This document shows positions 9,632-19,608 of a stretch of 64,000 bases of DNA, piece by piece; the first letter of the stretch is position 1, and each line of letters opens with the position of its first letter. The notes beneath the pieces were generated by a model. The model saw only the letters and a program-made list of their open reading frames with translations, did not search any database and was not told where the DNA came from. A program made the position numbers and the translations under genes. The DNA comes from Sulfitobacter sp. (GTDB lineage: Bacteria; Pseudomonadota; Alphaproteobacteria; Rhodobacterales; Rhodobacteraceae), in assembly GCA_029252045.1 (NCBI GenBank), contig JAQXCD010000062.1, forward strand, positions 37,026 through 101,025, given 5' to 3'.

Positions 9632-12600
9632 ATGGACCGCACCCTGTACGCCTTTATCTGGAAGTACTCCAAGCGCGAGCAGTTGGTTCTGCTGGCTTTC
9701 ACTGTGTTCACGTTTCCCTTTTTGTACGCGACGCTGGAACTGCCCAAGCGGATCATCAACGATGCCATCGGTGCGGAAAATCCGATGGTCAGCATTTTCG
9801 GATATGAGTTGAGCCAGATCCAGTTTCTGACTTTGCTGTGTTTGGGGTATCTGGCTGCGGTGTTGGCGAACGGGCTTTTGAAGATGCGGCTCAACACCAT
9901 GAAAGGTGTTACCGCCGAGCGTCTGCTGCGCCGTTTTCGCTATAATCTGCTGTCGCGGATGATGCGTTTTCCCAAGCGGTATTTTCAGGATACGTCGCAG
10001 GGCGAACTGGTCAGCATGATCACCTCCGAGGCCGAGCCGATGGGTGATTTCCTGGCACAGCCGGTTTTTCAGGCCGGGCAGATGCTGATCATTGTGGTTT
10101 TCTTGTTCATGCAGTCGTTCTGGTTCGGGCTGGCCGGCGTCGCGCTGATCCCGTTGCAGGCCTATGTGTTTCCGATGTTGCAGCGTCAGATCAACCTGCT
10201 GAACAAGGACCGCATCAAAGAAGTTCGCCTGCTCTCTTCCGAGATTGGCGAGACGGCGGCGGGCATTACTGATCTGCGCACAAACGGCGGCTGGCGGGCT
10301 TCACGGAGCGTTTGGGCCGCCTGTTTGAAATTCGGTTCAAGATCTACCAAAAGAAATTCTTTATGAAGTTCCTCAATAACTTCATCACACAACTGACGCC
10401 GTTTTTCTTCTATCTTGTCGGCGGCATTCTGGCCATTCAGGGCCAGATCACTGTGGGGGCGCTGGTTGCGGCCCTTGCGGCGTACAAGGACCTGAGCAAT
10501 CCGTGGAAAGAGCTGCTGGATTATTACAACCAAACGCAGGATATGACCTTGCGCTGGGAGGTTGTGACCGACCGGTTCCATCCGGCAGGGATCATGGACG
10601 AGGCGCTGTTCACGGGCACACCAGAAGACATTCCGCACCTCACCGGCGGTATCGAAATCCGCAACGTATCGCTGCGAAGTGAAAGTGGTAACACGGTGCT
10701 GGACGATCTGACGCTGGAAATCCCGAAGGGGGCACAGGTTGCGATCAAGACGTCCTCCGTTTCCGAGCGCCGCGCGATTGCCGAGCTGTTGACCCGTGAG
10801 GTGGTCCCGACGCGCGGCAGTGTGCACATGGGCGGGCACGATATATCCACCTTGCATGAGGCAGTCATTGCCGCGCGCATCGGTTATGTCGAGGCGCACC
10901 CCTATCTGTTTCACGGCACCATCGGGGACAACCTGTTGATGTCGCTTCGCAGCTCGCCCAAGACGGTGCTTTGGGATCCGGACCGTCGTGACAGGGCAGG
11001 GATCGAGGCGCGCCGATCGGGCAATAGTCTTGATAGTCTGCGGGCCGATTGGCTGGACCCTGCACTGGCGGGTCTGGACAGCCCTGATGACGTGAATGAC
11101 TGGTGGTTCGAGTTAAGCCGCGTCCTGAATACGGACGAAGGGATCATTCGCGGAATCCTCGGCACACGGATTGATGTCGAGAAACACGGTGATCTTGCGG
11201 GCGCAGTCGTTGGGCTGCGGGATGAGGTCTTTGCAGCGCTGAAAGAGCGGAACTTGGACCGTGCAATTCACCGCTTTGATCCTGAAAAATTCAATCCGAC
11301 CATCCCGTTGGGCAGTAACCTTTTGTTTGCATCGCCCCGACGCGACATCACTCAGCAGGGTATGGTCAAGGAAAAGACCTTTATCGCAATGATTGCTGAA
11401 AACGGTCTGGCCGAGCAGGGGATCGCGATTTCCCAGACGCTGGTCGAGACATTGCACCAGACCTTTGGCATGGACGGGATCAACCACCCGCTGTTTACTG
11501 CGCTGAACATCGAAGAAGGGCTCTACGAGCAGCTGGTCGATATTGCCGGCCGCCGCCGGAGCGGGGGTGACGGTGCGCTGAGCGAAGACGAGTTTGCCCT
11601 TCTGCTGACTGTGCCCTTTGCCTTCACCGCCGAGCAGATCGGCCCCGCTTTCCCAGAAAGCTTCAAGGAGGCAATTCTGGCGATCCGTCGCACCCGCGGC
11701 GCGGATTTGCGCGCGCTGGCCGACGACATCTTCATTCCCGTGACGCCCGAAAATTATTTTCCCCGTCTCACGCTGCTGGAAAACCTGATTTATGGTCGTG
11801 TCTCTGCCATCGCGGGATTGCAAGCTGATCTGGTGATGGATGTTGTGTCGGATGTTTTGCGGACCCATAATTTGAGGGCGCAGGTGGCGACCAATGTGTT
11901 CGACCTTCCGACGTCGATCGGTGGCACCAACTTGCCTCAGTCCATTCATGAACGCGCGGCCTTTACCCTTGCGGCAATCAAGCGGCCGGATGTGTTTATT
12001 TTTGATCAGGCGCTGGCAGGCAGTGATCTGGCCCGTACCCGCGCCCGTCTGCGTGATCTGATGCCAGACACGATCCAGATATTTCTGGAAGACAACTTTG
12101 ACGCGCCAGAGAGTTACGACATGTTTGTCGAGATCAGTCATGGACGTATAGACGGGGTAGACAGCACAGAGCGCCCCGATAGCAACAGCACCATCTCCGA
12201 TGATCTGCGCCGCAAGCTTACTTTGATCCAGCGCAGTGAATTGTTCGGCGGCCTACAGCCCCGCGCACAGCGCCTGCTGGCCTTTGCCGCACAGTGGTAT
12301 GAACCGCCTGCAGGTGAAGTGATTTTCAACAGTGGAGAGCCGCCGGATGCGACCTATCTGTGCCTCTCTGGCAAGGCCGAGCTAACATACCGCGATCATA
12401 ACAACGAAGCGCAGCACATCTCGACGGTTGAGCCGGGGCGGGTGATTGGCGATCTGGCCGTCATTGTGCGTGAACCACGGCAGATGACTCTGAAAGCATT
12501 GGAGGACACAAGCTTCCTGCGCTTTGGGGCAGAACAATATGGTTCTGTTATCGAAAACGACAAAGCCGTGTTGCTGAGCCTTCTGAGAACTGTTGCAGGG

Positions 12601-12678
12601 CACCTCACGGGTGCGGCTGAAGTGATCCGTGACGCACAAATCGAAATCCCGCGCGATGCGCCAAAGGACCCAAAATGA
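9632..12678 (+). pseudogene. ABC-type membrane protein with degenerate ATPase and C-terminal cyclic-nucleotide-binding domain, frameshifted
   Basis: Frame one (9632-10366) encodes the start of an ABC exporter membrane domain with several hydrophobic spans. Frame two resumes the same domain (GFTERLGRLFEIRFKIYQKK) and stays open to 12678. One added base near GGG 10296-10298 gives exactly 1015 residues. The nucleotide-binding domain is odd. Where Walker A should be it reads AIKTSSVSERRA, without GxxGxGK[ST]. The signature region is NLPQSIHERA, and Walker B ends VFIFDQA, without the catalytic Glu. About 350 residues are inserted between the ATPase halves. The last 140 residues resemble a cyclic-nucleotide-binding domain (SGEPPDATYLCLSGKAEL, EPGRVIGDLAVIV). 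Probably a sensor or pseudo-ATPase; possibly intact in the real genome. Confidence 0.75.
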
Positions 12679-13574
12679 CCCGTTTCCTGCCTGACTACCG
12701 GGCCCATATCATTCACACCACTGTTGCCGGGCCGCGCTCGGAAATTTGGCGGTTGCTTCTGGGCATCGCGGTCATGGTGGGCGTTTATGTGTTGTTTGCG
12801 ATGTTCTATCAGCAGGCCATATTCGAGCTGGCCCGCTACCGCCCCACCTTTGAGGAGGAGCTGCTTGCAGGCAGTACGCCCCTTGCCATGTACGTCCTGC
12901 TGGCCAGCTTTGGTCTGTTTACGCTCAGCGTTTTCGGCGTTGTGAAGGTCCTGCATAAACGTGACGCGCTGAGCGTGCTGGGCCCGCTGATTCTGGCAGT
13001 GCCCCAGTTCTTCCGCGTGATCCTTGTATTGGCGATTGTCTGCTTGGCCCTGATGGTGTTGCCGCCCTACGACATGGGGGGACTACCGGTGCCCAATATG
13101 GGTCTCGGACTGTGGACCGTCCTTTTGCCGCTGTCTCTGATTGCTGTGTTCATTCAAATCAGCGCCGAGGAAGTGTTTTTCCGGGGGTATCTACAACAGC
13201 AACTGGGCGCACGGTTCCGCTCCCCGCTGGTTTGGATGGGCATTCCGTCAGTTCTGTTTGCAATTGGCCACTACCAACCCGCCGAGGCGGGCGAAAATGC
13301 GGTGATTATCGTGGTTTGGGCTGGCCTTTTTGGCGTGTTGATGGCCGACCTCACAGCGCGCGCAGGCAGCATTGGCCCCGCGTTGGCGGTGCATTTCGTA
13401 AATAACGTTACGGCATTGCTGATTACGTCACTGCCTGACGCGCTGGGCGGCCTTGCCCTGTGGCATACGCCCTTCGGGATGGAGGATGCCGAGCAGTTGC
13501 GCGCGTGGTTGCCTGTTGATTTCGCCATGATGATTGTCAGCTGGCTGGCCGCACGTCTGGCCTTGCGGCGCTGA
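12675..13574 (+). CDS. CPBP family intramembrane glutamic endopeptidase
   Basis: A 299-residue membrane protein with about seven to eight hydrophobic segments. It carries the CPBP (CAAX-protease-like, ABI) motifs in order: EEVFFRGYL (motif 1, with the catalytic Glu pair), FAIGHYQ (motif 2 His) and HFVNN near the C-terminus (motif 3). Known relatives process prenylated proteins, bacteriocins or regulate membrane proteins; the substrate here is unknown. The start ATG overlaps the ABC/CNB gene stop as ATGA, so synthesis is coupled to that gene and the two products may act together. Confidence 0.9.
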   Translation: MTRFLPDYRAHIIHTTVAGPRSEIWRLLLGIAVMVGVYVLFAMFYQQAIFELARYRPTFEEELLAGSTPLAMYVLLASFGLFTLSVFGVVKVLHKRDALSVLGPLILAVPQFFRVILVLAIVCLALMVLPPYDMGGLPVPNMGLGLWTVLLPLSLIAVFIQISAEEVFFRGYLQQQLGARFRSPLVWMGIPSVLFAIGHYQPAEAGENAVIIVVWAGLFGVLMADLTARAGSIGPALAVHFVNNVTALLITSLPDALGGLALWHTPFGMEDAEQLRAWLPVDFAMMIVSWLAARLALRR

Positions 13575-13634
13575 TTGCAATTTCCTTCCCAGCCCCCTAT
13601 TTGAGTGTCAAACGTAACGTAACGAGGCGCCGCC

Positions 13635-14582
13635 ATGAACTGGATCAACAACTACGTCCGGCCCCGGATCAACTCGATCTTTTCGCGCCGCGAGACGCCC
13701 GAGAACCTTTGGACCAAATGCGATGAATGCGGCACCATGCTGTTCCACCGCGAGGTCAGCGATAACCTGAACGTTTGCACCAACTGCAACCACCACATGC
13801 ACATCACGCCGCGCCACCGTTTTGGCGTGCTGTTTGACGGCGGTGTATTCAGCGAAGTGAAAGTTCCGGCACCCACCGTGGACCCGCTTCAGTTCCGCGA
13901 TCAAAAGAAATACCCCGACCGCTTGCGCGCTGCCCAAAAGCAGACCGAAGAAGCAGAGGCGATGTTGGTCGCGACTGGTGATATGGGCCGAACCCCCATT
14001 GTGGCCTGCGCGCAGGACTTCAGCTTTATGGCGGGTTCCATGGGCATGTATGTTGGCAATGCGATCATCGCGGCAGCAGAAGCGGCGGTAAAGCTCAAGC
14101 GTCCGCTGATCTTGTTCTCCGCCGCTGGCGGTGCGCGCATGCAAGAAGGTATCCTGAGCCTGATGCAAATGCCGCGTACAACTGTCGCCGTGCAGATGCT
14201 CAAAGAAGCAAATCTGCCGTATATCGTTGTGCTGACCCATCCGACCACAGGCGGTGTTACAGCCAGCTATGCCATGCTGGGCGATATCCATATCGCCGAG
14301 CCTAACGCGCTGATCTGTTTTGCAGGCCCCCGTGTGATCGAGCAAACCATCCGTGAGAAATTGCCCGAAGGCTTCCAGCGCGCGGAATACCTGCTGGACC
14401 ATGGCATGCTGGACCGTGTGACATCCCGCACAGAAATGCGCGACGAGTTGATTACAATTGTCCGGATGTTGATGGGGCTTCCCCCTGCCGTGAAGGCGGA
14501 TCTCCCGCCGCCTGCCGATGTCCCGCACGGGCTGTCTACGCCGGAAGCAGCAGTGCAGGCGCCTGTCGGGACCAAGAAATAA
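13635..14582 (+). CDS. accD: acetyl-CoA carboxylase carboxyltransferase subunit beta
   Basis: Carries out, with AccA, carboxyl transfer from biotin to acetyl-CoA, the committed step of fatty-acid synthesis. The 315-residue protein has the N-terminal C4 zinc ribbon (Cys29, Cys32, Cys48, Cys51) and the crotonase-like carboxyltransferase core with SAAGGARMQEG and TTGGVTASYAMLGD. GAGG lies 7 nt before the start. A short Pro/Ala-rich tail (after about residue 285) is outside the core. It precedes folC by 54 nt; the accD-folC pair is a common proteobacterial arrangement. Confidence 0.97.
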   Translation: MNWINNYVRPRINSIFSRRETPENLWTKCDECGTMLFHREVSDNLNVCTNCNHHMHITPRHRFGVLFDGGVFSEVKVPAPTVDPLQFRDQKKYPDRLRAAQKQTEEAEAMLVATGDMGRTPIVACAQDFSFMAGSMGMYVGNAIIAAAEAAVKLKRPLILFSAAGGARMQEGILSLMQMPRTTVAVQMLKEANLPYIVVLTHPTTGGVTASYAMLGDIHIAEPNALICFAGPRVIEQTIREKLPEGFQRAEYLLDHGMLDRVTSRTEMRDELITIVRMLMGLPPAVKADLPPPADVPHGLSTPEAAVQAPVGTKK

Positions 14583-14636
14583 GTGAGGCCTCGGGGGCGG
14601 TGCTGCCGCCTGCCGTGTTGATAGGATACCGCCCGC

Positions 14637-15911
14637 ATGACTGCTCCTACGTCTGATCTCATCCTAGAGCGGATGATGGCCCTGCACCCCAAGATCATTG
14701 ATCTGACGTTGGACCGTATGCTGCGTTTGTTGGCCGCATTGGGCAACCCGCAGGACAAATTACCTCCCGTGATCCATATCGCGGGCACCAATGGCAAAGG
14801 CTCGACCCAAGCGATGATCCGCGCGGGACTGGAGGCGGCAGGCAAGACAGTGCATGCTTACACCTCGCCGCATCTGGCCCGCTTTCACGAGCGTATCCGC
14901 CTGGCCGGTGAGCTGATTTCAGAAGACGCCCTGACGGCTGTGCTGGACGAATGCTACGCCGCCAACGGTGGCGAGAATATCACCTACTTCGAGATCACCA
15001 CTTGCGCGGCCCTGCTGGCCTTTTCGCGCACGCCTGCGGATTACACCCTGCTTGAGGTTGGCCTTGGCGGGCGTCTGGATGCCACCAATGTCATCACCAA
15101 CCCCGCTGCGACGGTGATCACTCCCGTTGATCTGGACCACCAACAATATCTTGGCGAAACCTTGCCCGAAATCGCAGGCGAGAAGGCAGGCATTATCAAA
15201 CGCCGCGTGCCTTGCATCGTGGGGCCGCAGCAGGAGGACGGGCTGGCGGTAATCGAGGCCGTTGCCGCACGCAACATGGCACCGCTGAGCGTTTATGGTC
15301 AGCACTGGCATGCAAGTCGTGAGGCGGGTCGCATGATCTATCAGGATGAACAGGGCTTGCTGGATCTGCCCTTGCCGATTCTGCCCGGCCTGCATCAGGT
15401 GCAGAATGCTGGTGGTGCTATCGCTACTCTGCGGGCGCTGGGCTTTGATGCTGCTGCCTGTGAGGGTGCTGTGACAAATGCGCAATGGCCCGCCCGGATG
15501 CAGCGTCTGAAAACCGGACCTCTTGTCAAAGCGGCAGGTCAGGCAGAGTTGTGGCTGGACGGTGGACACAACCCCGCGGCAGGTGTCGCACTTGCCACGG
15601 TGTTGGATGAGTTGCCAAAAGTGCCCACATATCTGATTTGCGGCATGCTCAACACCAAGGACATCAAGGGCTATCTGCGCCCGCTGGCCCCCCATGTGAC
15701 CGCGCTGCATGCGGTGTCCATTCCGGGTGAGGCCGCAACCCTTCCCGCCGCGACAACGGCGCAAGCGGCACAGGCTGTCGGGATGACCGCAGCCGAGGCG
15801 CCCGATGTGGCAACTGCATTGCAGAGCATTATCGGGCAAGACCCGCAGGCGCGCGTGCTGATTTGTGGATCGTTGTATCTTGCGGGCAACATCTTGCGGT
15901 CCAACGGGTAA
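14637..15911 (+). CDS. folC: bifunctional dihydrofolate synthase / folylpolyglutamate synthase
   Basis: Cytosolic Mur-ligase-family enzyme that adds glutamate to dihydropteroate and extends folate polyglutamates using ATP. The 424-residue length is normal. HIAGTNGKGST (47-57) is the P-loop, TSPHLARFHERI is the family block that follows, and EVGLGGRLDATNV marks the central domain. DGGHNPAA in the C-terminal Mur ligase domain is also conserved. It follows accD on the same strand. Confidence 0.95.
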   Translation: MTAPTSDLILERMMALHPKIIDLTLDRMLRLLAALGNPQDKLPPVIHIAGTNGKGSTQAMIRAGLEAAGKTVHAYTSPHLARFHERIRLAGELISEDALTAVLDECYAANGGENITYFEITTCAALLAFSRTPADYTLLEVGLGGRLDATNVITNPAATVITPVDLDHQQYLGETLPEIAGEKAGIIKRRVPCIVGPQQEDGLAVIEAVAARNMAPLSVYGQHWHASREAGRMIYQDEQGLLDLPLPILPGLHQVQNAGGAIATLRALGFDAAACEGAVTNAQWPARMQRLKTGPLVKAAGQAELWLDGGHNPAAGVALATVLDELPKVPTYLICGMLNTKDIKGYLRPLAPHVTALHAVSIPGEAATLPAATTAQAAQAVGMTAAEAPDVATALQSIIGQDPQARVLICGSLYLAGNILRSNG

Positions 15912-16026
15912 TCCACACCAGATACGGCAGCCGATTGATTGACCTCTCTGAGCGCGCCTTTTAGGCAATTGGCAAAACCGGACGGCGTATATCTGTGCGC
16001 CTAACCGCAAAGCCCGAGGACTGAGC

Positions 16027-16251
16027 ATGGATTCGAAAGACAACAAGCGGCAGCCTGCTGGCATGCCGAAATCCCCCGCTTCTAAATCCGTCATTGCGCG
16101 CCAGCTAGTCGCGAGCGCTGTTGCTGTGGGTATTCTGGGTCTCGGCGCATGGAGTTTGCTTGGGCAAAAAGCACCCTATCACCCCGACTACTCTGACGAT
16201 GTAACCCGTGGTGATCCGTCCGGTCTGACCACGGTTTCCGGCGGCAACTAG
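16027..16251 (+). CDS. small single-span membrane protein, unknown function
   Basis: A 74-residue protein with a Lys/Pro-rich cytoplasmic start, one hydrophobic segment (about residues 27-46, LVASAVAVGILGLGAWSLLG) and a short hydrophilic tail ending in Ser-Gly-Gly-Asn. GAGGACTGAGC lies before the ATG and gives a reasonable ribosome site. Its TAG stop shares bases with the TAG of the convergent zapE gene. I do not recognise a family; the call rests on coding-like composition, ribosome site and tight packing. Confidence 0.6.
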   Translation: MDSKDNKRQPAGMPKSPASKSVIARQLVASAVAVGILGLGAWSLLGQKAPYHPDYSDDVTRGDPSGLTTVSGGN

Positions 16252-17309
16252 GATTTACCCCAGTCCTCGCTTTGCATCTCCCGCAGGCGGGAGGCTGTAC
16301 GCTCGAACTCGAACGTGCCTTCACCTTCCAGATACAACATTTCCGGTTTCGCCGCCGCAGAACAGATCAGCCTCACGCGCGCCTCGTAGAGCGCATCAAT
16401 TAGCGTGACAAAGCGCTTCGCCTCGTTGAAGTTTGTCCGCCCTAGGCTGGGGATATCGTCCAGCATCAAAACCTTGACCGCCTCGGCCAGCGCCAGATAG
16501 TCGGCAGGGCCTAGCGGCTGACCGCAAAGAGCGTGGAATTTCGCACGGCCCACACCATTGCGGAACCGCGGGATCACAACATCACGGCCTTTGACGCGCA
16601 ATGTCAGCGGGCCGGCCTCACCCCCCGTCAAATCCTGCCAGACTTCATCCATTTGCGCGCGGCTTTCGGCATTCACGGGCGTGAAGTAGACCGGACTGCC
16701 CGATAGCCGGTCCTGCCGGTAATCTGTGGGGCTGGCCAATTCATGCACAACCATCTTCTCTTTGATCAGCTCGATGAACGGCACAAACAGGTTCCGGTTC
16801 AGCCCGTGTTTGTACAAATCATCGGGCACACGGTTTGAGGTGGTGATGACCACAACCCCATCCGCAAACAGGGCCTGAAACAGGCGGCCCACAATCATCG
16901 CGTCAGTAATGTCGGTGATCTGCATCTCGTCAAAGGCCAACAGGCGGACCGAGCTGCTGACTGCCTTGGCGACGGGTGCAATCGCATCATCCACACCGGT
17001 TTTACGGGCCTCATGCATCGCTGCATGGATTTCCTGCATAAAGGCATGAAAATGCACGCGCCGCGCAGGGATATCCCCCAGATTATTGGCAAACATGTCC
17101 ATCAACATGGACTTACCACGTCCAACACCCCCCCATAGGTACAGCCCCATTGGCGGCTCTGGCGCCTTGCGGAAAAGGCCCTTCTTGACCGGCCGCATCA
17201 ACGCGTCGCGGATGCGGTCAAATTCGGGCATGACGGCTTTTTGCGCAGGGTCAGGCCGCAGGGTGCCGTCGGCGATCATCTGGTCGTAAAGGGTGCTGAT
17301 GCTGGTCAT
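16248..17309 (-). CDS. zapE: cell division protein ZapE (AFG1-like ATPase)
   Basis: AAA-type ATPase of 353 residues related to mitochondrial AFG1/LACE1 and to E. coli ZapE, which acts on the Z ring. The Walker A is GGVGRGKS (60-67), Walker B is LLAFDEMQITD, and a sensor-like TTSNR follows (ITTSNRVPDDLYKHGLNR). The tail has YLEGEGTFEFERTASRL, typical of the family. Start taken at MTSISTLYDQ; the 42 residues upstream in frame do not resemble the family. It is convergent with the small membrane gene, sharing the CTAG at its stop. Confidence 0.93.
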   Translation of the reverse strand: MTSISTLYDQMIADGTLRPDPAQKAVMPEFDRIRDALMRPVKKGLFRKAPEPPMGLYLWGGVGRGKSMLMDMFANNLGDIPARRVHFHAFMQEIHAAMHEARKTGVDDAIAPVAKAVSSSVRLLAFDEMQITDITDAMIVGRLFQALFADGVVVITTSNRVPDDLYKHGLNRNLFVPFIELIKEKMVVHELASPTDYRQDRLSGSPVYFTPVNAESRAQMDEVWQDLTGGEAGPLTLRVKGRDVVIPRFRNGVGRAKFHALCGQPLGPADYLALAEAVKVLMLDDIPSLGRTNFNEAKRFVTLIDALYEARVRLICSAAAKPEMLYLEGEGTFEFERTASRLREMQSEDWGKS

Positions 17310-17422
17310 GGGAAACTTCCTAGCGACAAGCGCTGCGGTTGGAAAGTGTGTGCATACAATCGCCTGATTGACGAAGCCCGCCATGCTGCGCAATCTGCCC
17401 CGATTGAATTGGAGCATCCGTT

Positions 17423-18658
17423 TTGGAAAAGTCACCCCTGTTTTCGCCTGTATTGATCGTCGGTTGCGTCATAATCATGGTCAGCTTTGCGATCCGCGCC
17501 TCCTTTGGTGTGTTCCAGATCCCGATCGCGGACGAGTTCGGCTGGCTGCGAACCGAGTTCTCATTGGCCATCGCTATCCAGAACCTCGCGTGGGGCATAG
17601 GCCAGCCGATCTTTGGCGCGATGGCCGAGAAAATCGGAGACCGCAAAGCGATCATTCTGGGTGCTGTTGTCTATGCCTTGGGGCTGATCCTGTCGGCGGG
17701 GGCCGATACGCCGTTTTTGCTCCAGTCTTACGCGTGGCTGGTAGGTTTTGGCATCGCAGGCACGGGTTTTGGTGTGATTCTGGCCGTCGTAGGGCGGGCT
17801 GCATCGGATGAGAACCGCTCGATGGCGCTGGCCGTCGTGACAGCAGCGGGCAGTGCGGGCCAGATATTTGGCGCGCCTCTGGCCGAGTTTCTGCTGGGTG
17901 TGATGAGCTGGCAAATGGTCTTCACGATCTTTGCGGGTACGATCCTGACAGTGATCCTGACGTTGCCGTTTATGCGCGCACCTGTGAAAACAGACCGTGC
18001 AGAGCTGGAGGAGACGATGGGCGCCATCCTGCGCCGCGCGTTCAAAGACCCCAGCTTTACACTGATCTTTGTCGGCTTCTTTTCTTGCGGGTATCAGCTG
18101 GGGTTCATTACCGCCCATTTCCCCGCCTTCGTGACCGAGCTGTGCGGCCCGATCATGGCCAGAGGTGTGCTGCATAATATGGGGATCACAACAACATCGG
18201 CGCTAGGGGCGGTGGCCATCGCGCTGATTGGGGCCGCGAATGTCGGTGGTACTTTGTTGGCAGGTTGGGCGGGCAAACACTACCAAAAGAAATATCTTCT
18301 GGCGGGCATCTATGCGGGCCGCACCATCATTGCGGCTGTGTTCATAATGCTGCCCATCACGCCGCTGAGCGTGATCCTGTTCTCTATCGGGATGGGCGCG
18401 CTCTGGTTGGCGACTGTGCCTTTGACGTCCGGCTTGATCGCCCACCTCTACGGGCTTCGCTATATGGGCACTCTCTATGGGATCATCTTTTTCAGCCACC
18501 AGCTGGGTAGTTTTGCAGGCGTCTGGCTGGGGGGGCGGATGTATGATGCTTACGGCACATATACCACCGTCTGGTGGATCGGTGTCGCCGTGGGGGCCTT
18601 TAGCGCAATTGTCCACTTGCCGGTGCGCGAGAAAGCAGGGCGCATTGCGGTCGCCTGA
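17423..18658 (+). CDS. MFS transporter
   Basis: A 411-residue, twelve-span major facilitator of the monocarboxylate/oxalate-formate type. EKIGDRKAIILG (about residues 69-80) corresponds to the MFS loop 2-3 motif; a Gly-rich span GFGIAGTGFGVILAVVGRA follows. The substrate cannot be read from the sequence. The start is TTG with GGAG 8 nt upstream (17411-17414); no ATG fits before the first membrane span. Its stop and that of the convergent hydrolase gene face each other across TGACGTCA. Confidence 0.88.
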   Translation: MEKSPLFSPVLIVGCVIIMVSFAIRASFGVFQIPIADEFGWLRTEFSLAIAIQNLAWGIGQPIFGAMAEKIGDRKAIILGAVVYALGLILSAGADTPFLLQSYAWLVGFGIAGTGFGVILAVVGRAASDENRSMALAVVTAAGSAGQIFGAPLAEFLLGVMSWQMVFTIFAGTILTVILTLPFMRAPVKTDRAELEETMGAILRRAFKDPSFTLIFVGFFSCGYQLGFITAHFPAFVTELCGPIMARGVLHNMGITTTSALGAVAIALIGAANVGGTLLAGWAGKHYQKKYLLAGIYAGRTIIAAVFIMLPITPLSVILFSIGMGALWLATVPLTSGLIAHLYGLRYMGTLYGIIFFSHQLGSFAGVWLGGRMYDAYGTYTTVWWIGVAVGAFSAIVHLPVREKAGRIAVA

Positions 18659-18660
18659 CG

Positions 18661-19608
18661 TCAGGTATCATGGCCCCAGTCGTCGGCTTCGGGACTGGGC
18701 AGAAATGCGGCTATGTGTTCCAAAATGACGTCGCTATGAGTGTAGGGCATTCCATGGCCTGCATCCTCGATCACCTCATGTATGACCTCATGGTTCCACG
18801 CAGCAAGCTGCCCCATCGCACTGGTTGGTATGACATCATCATCTGCACCCCAAAGTGCAAGTACGGGCATCTGACAACGCCGCAGGGCCATATGCTCACC
18901 CTCTAACGGCCTGCCCAAAATGCCCCGTAGGCTGGACAGGACAGCGGGCACAAAGCCCTGAAATATCAGCTGGAACTCCTGCCCCTCTGATATTTGGGCG
19001 GGGACGGCGTGCTGGCTTTTTTCGGCTTTGATCCCCCGGCGCAGCATAGTGGGATAGACTGCCAGCATCAGCCATTTTCCTGCAAGGCCGCGGTCACGAA
19101 TGAACCGGACAATCGGAGCATCGGCCCGCGTCATTCCAGCAGAGGCGAGCAAAACCAAGCGCCTCACGCGGGTAGGGTGTGTCGCGGTAAACCCGGCTGC
19201 AACGGCACCGCCCATTGAATAGCCAATCAGGTGAAAAGGCTCTTCGATGCTCAGATGGACCAGCAGATCGTCTAGTTGCTGATTGAAGAAGACCTTGTCA
19301 TGCAGGCTGTCAGGCCGGTCCGAAAATCCGCGTCCGTAGAGGTCATAGACCAATACGCGAAATCCCATCGCCACCAGTCCTTTTGTTAAGGCACCCCAAA
19401 CGAAGCTGGGTGTGGTCAGCCCGTGCACACACATCACCAACGGGCCTTCGGTAGGGCCGCTGAGATGGTAATGCGTGACGCCTTGTGACAGCTCCGCAAA
19501 CTGACCGGGGGCCGATCCCCTGCGTCCGTCCGTCATCTTCGGGCGGTAATGCTCGATCACAAAGGGCGCTGCGGCTGTAGCGGCCAGAATGAGGATGAGC
19601 CAGATCAC
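18661..19608 (-). CDS. alpha/beta hydrolase
   Basis: A 315-residue alpha/beta-fold hydrolase with an N-terminal hydrophobic segment (residues 2-18), so probably membrane-anchored or exported. The nucleophile elbow is GYSMGG (Ser131), HGLTTPSF forms the oxyanion region, and the acid and base are likely in WGADDDVIP and EDAGHGMPY. The substrate is unknown. Its start overlaps the upstream ornithine-cyclodeaminase-like gene by 4 nt, so it is the last gene of a coupled cluster. Confidence 0.9.
   Translation of the reverse strand: MIWLILILAATAAAPFVIEHYRPKMTDGRRGSAPGQFAELSQGVTHYHLSGPTEGPLVMCVHGLTTPSFVWGALTKGLVAMGFRVLVYDLYGRGFSDRPDSLHDKVFFNQQLDDLLVHLSIEEPFHLIGYSMGGAVAAGFTATHPTRVRRLVLLASAGMTRADAPIVRFIRDRGLAGKWLMLAVYPTMLRRGIKAEKSQHAVPAQISEGQEFQLIFQGFVPAVLSSLRGILGRPLEGEHMALRRCQMPVLALWGADDDVIPTSAMGQLAAWNHEVIHEVIEDAGHGMPYTHSDVILEHIAAFLPSPEADDWGHDT

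Noticed and set aside
11113..12141. 342-codon minus-strand frame
   Set aside because: Antisense to the ABC/CNB gene, low-complexity Gln/Arg/His composition typical of a shadow frame.
14919..16094. 391-codon minus-strand frame
   Set aside because: Antisense to folC; His/Gln/Arg-rich without motifs.
18656..18663. TGACGTCA palindrome between convergent stops
   Set aside because: It arises from TGA and TCA (reverse TGA) separated by two bases; no further symmetry supports a regulatory site.
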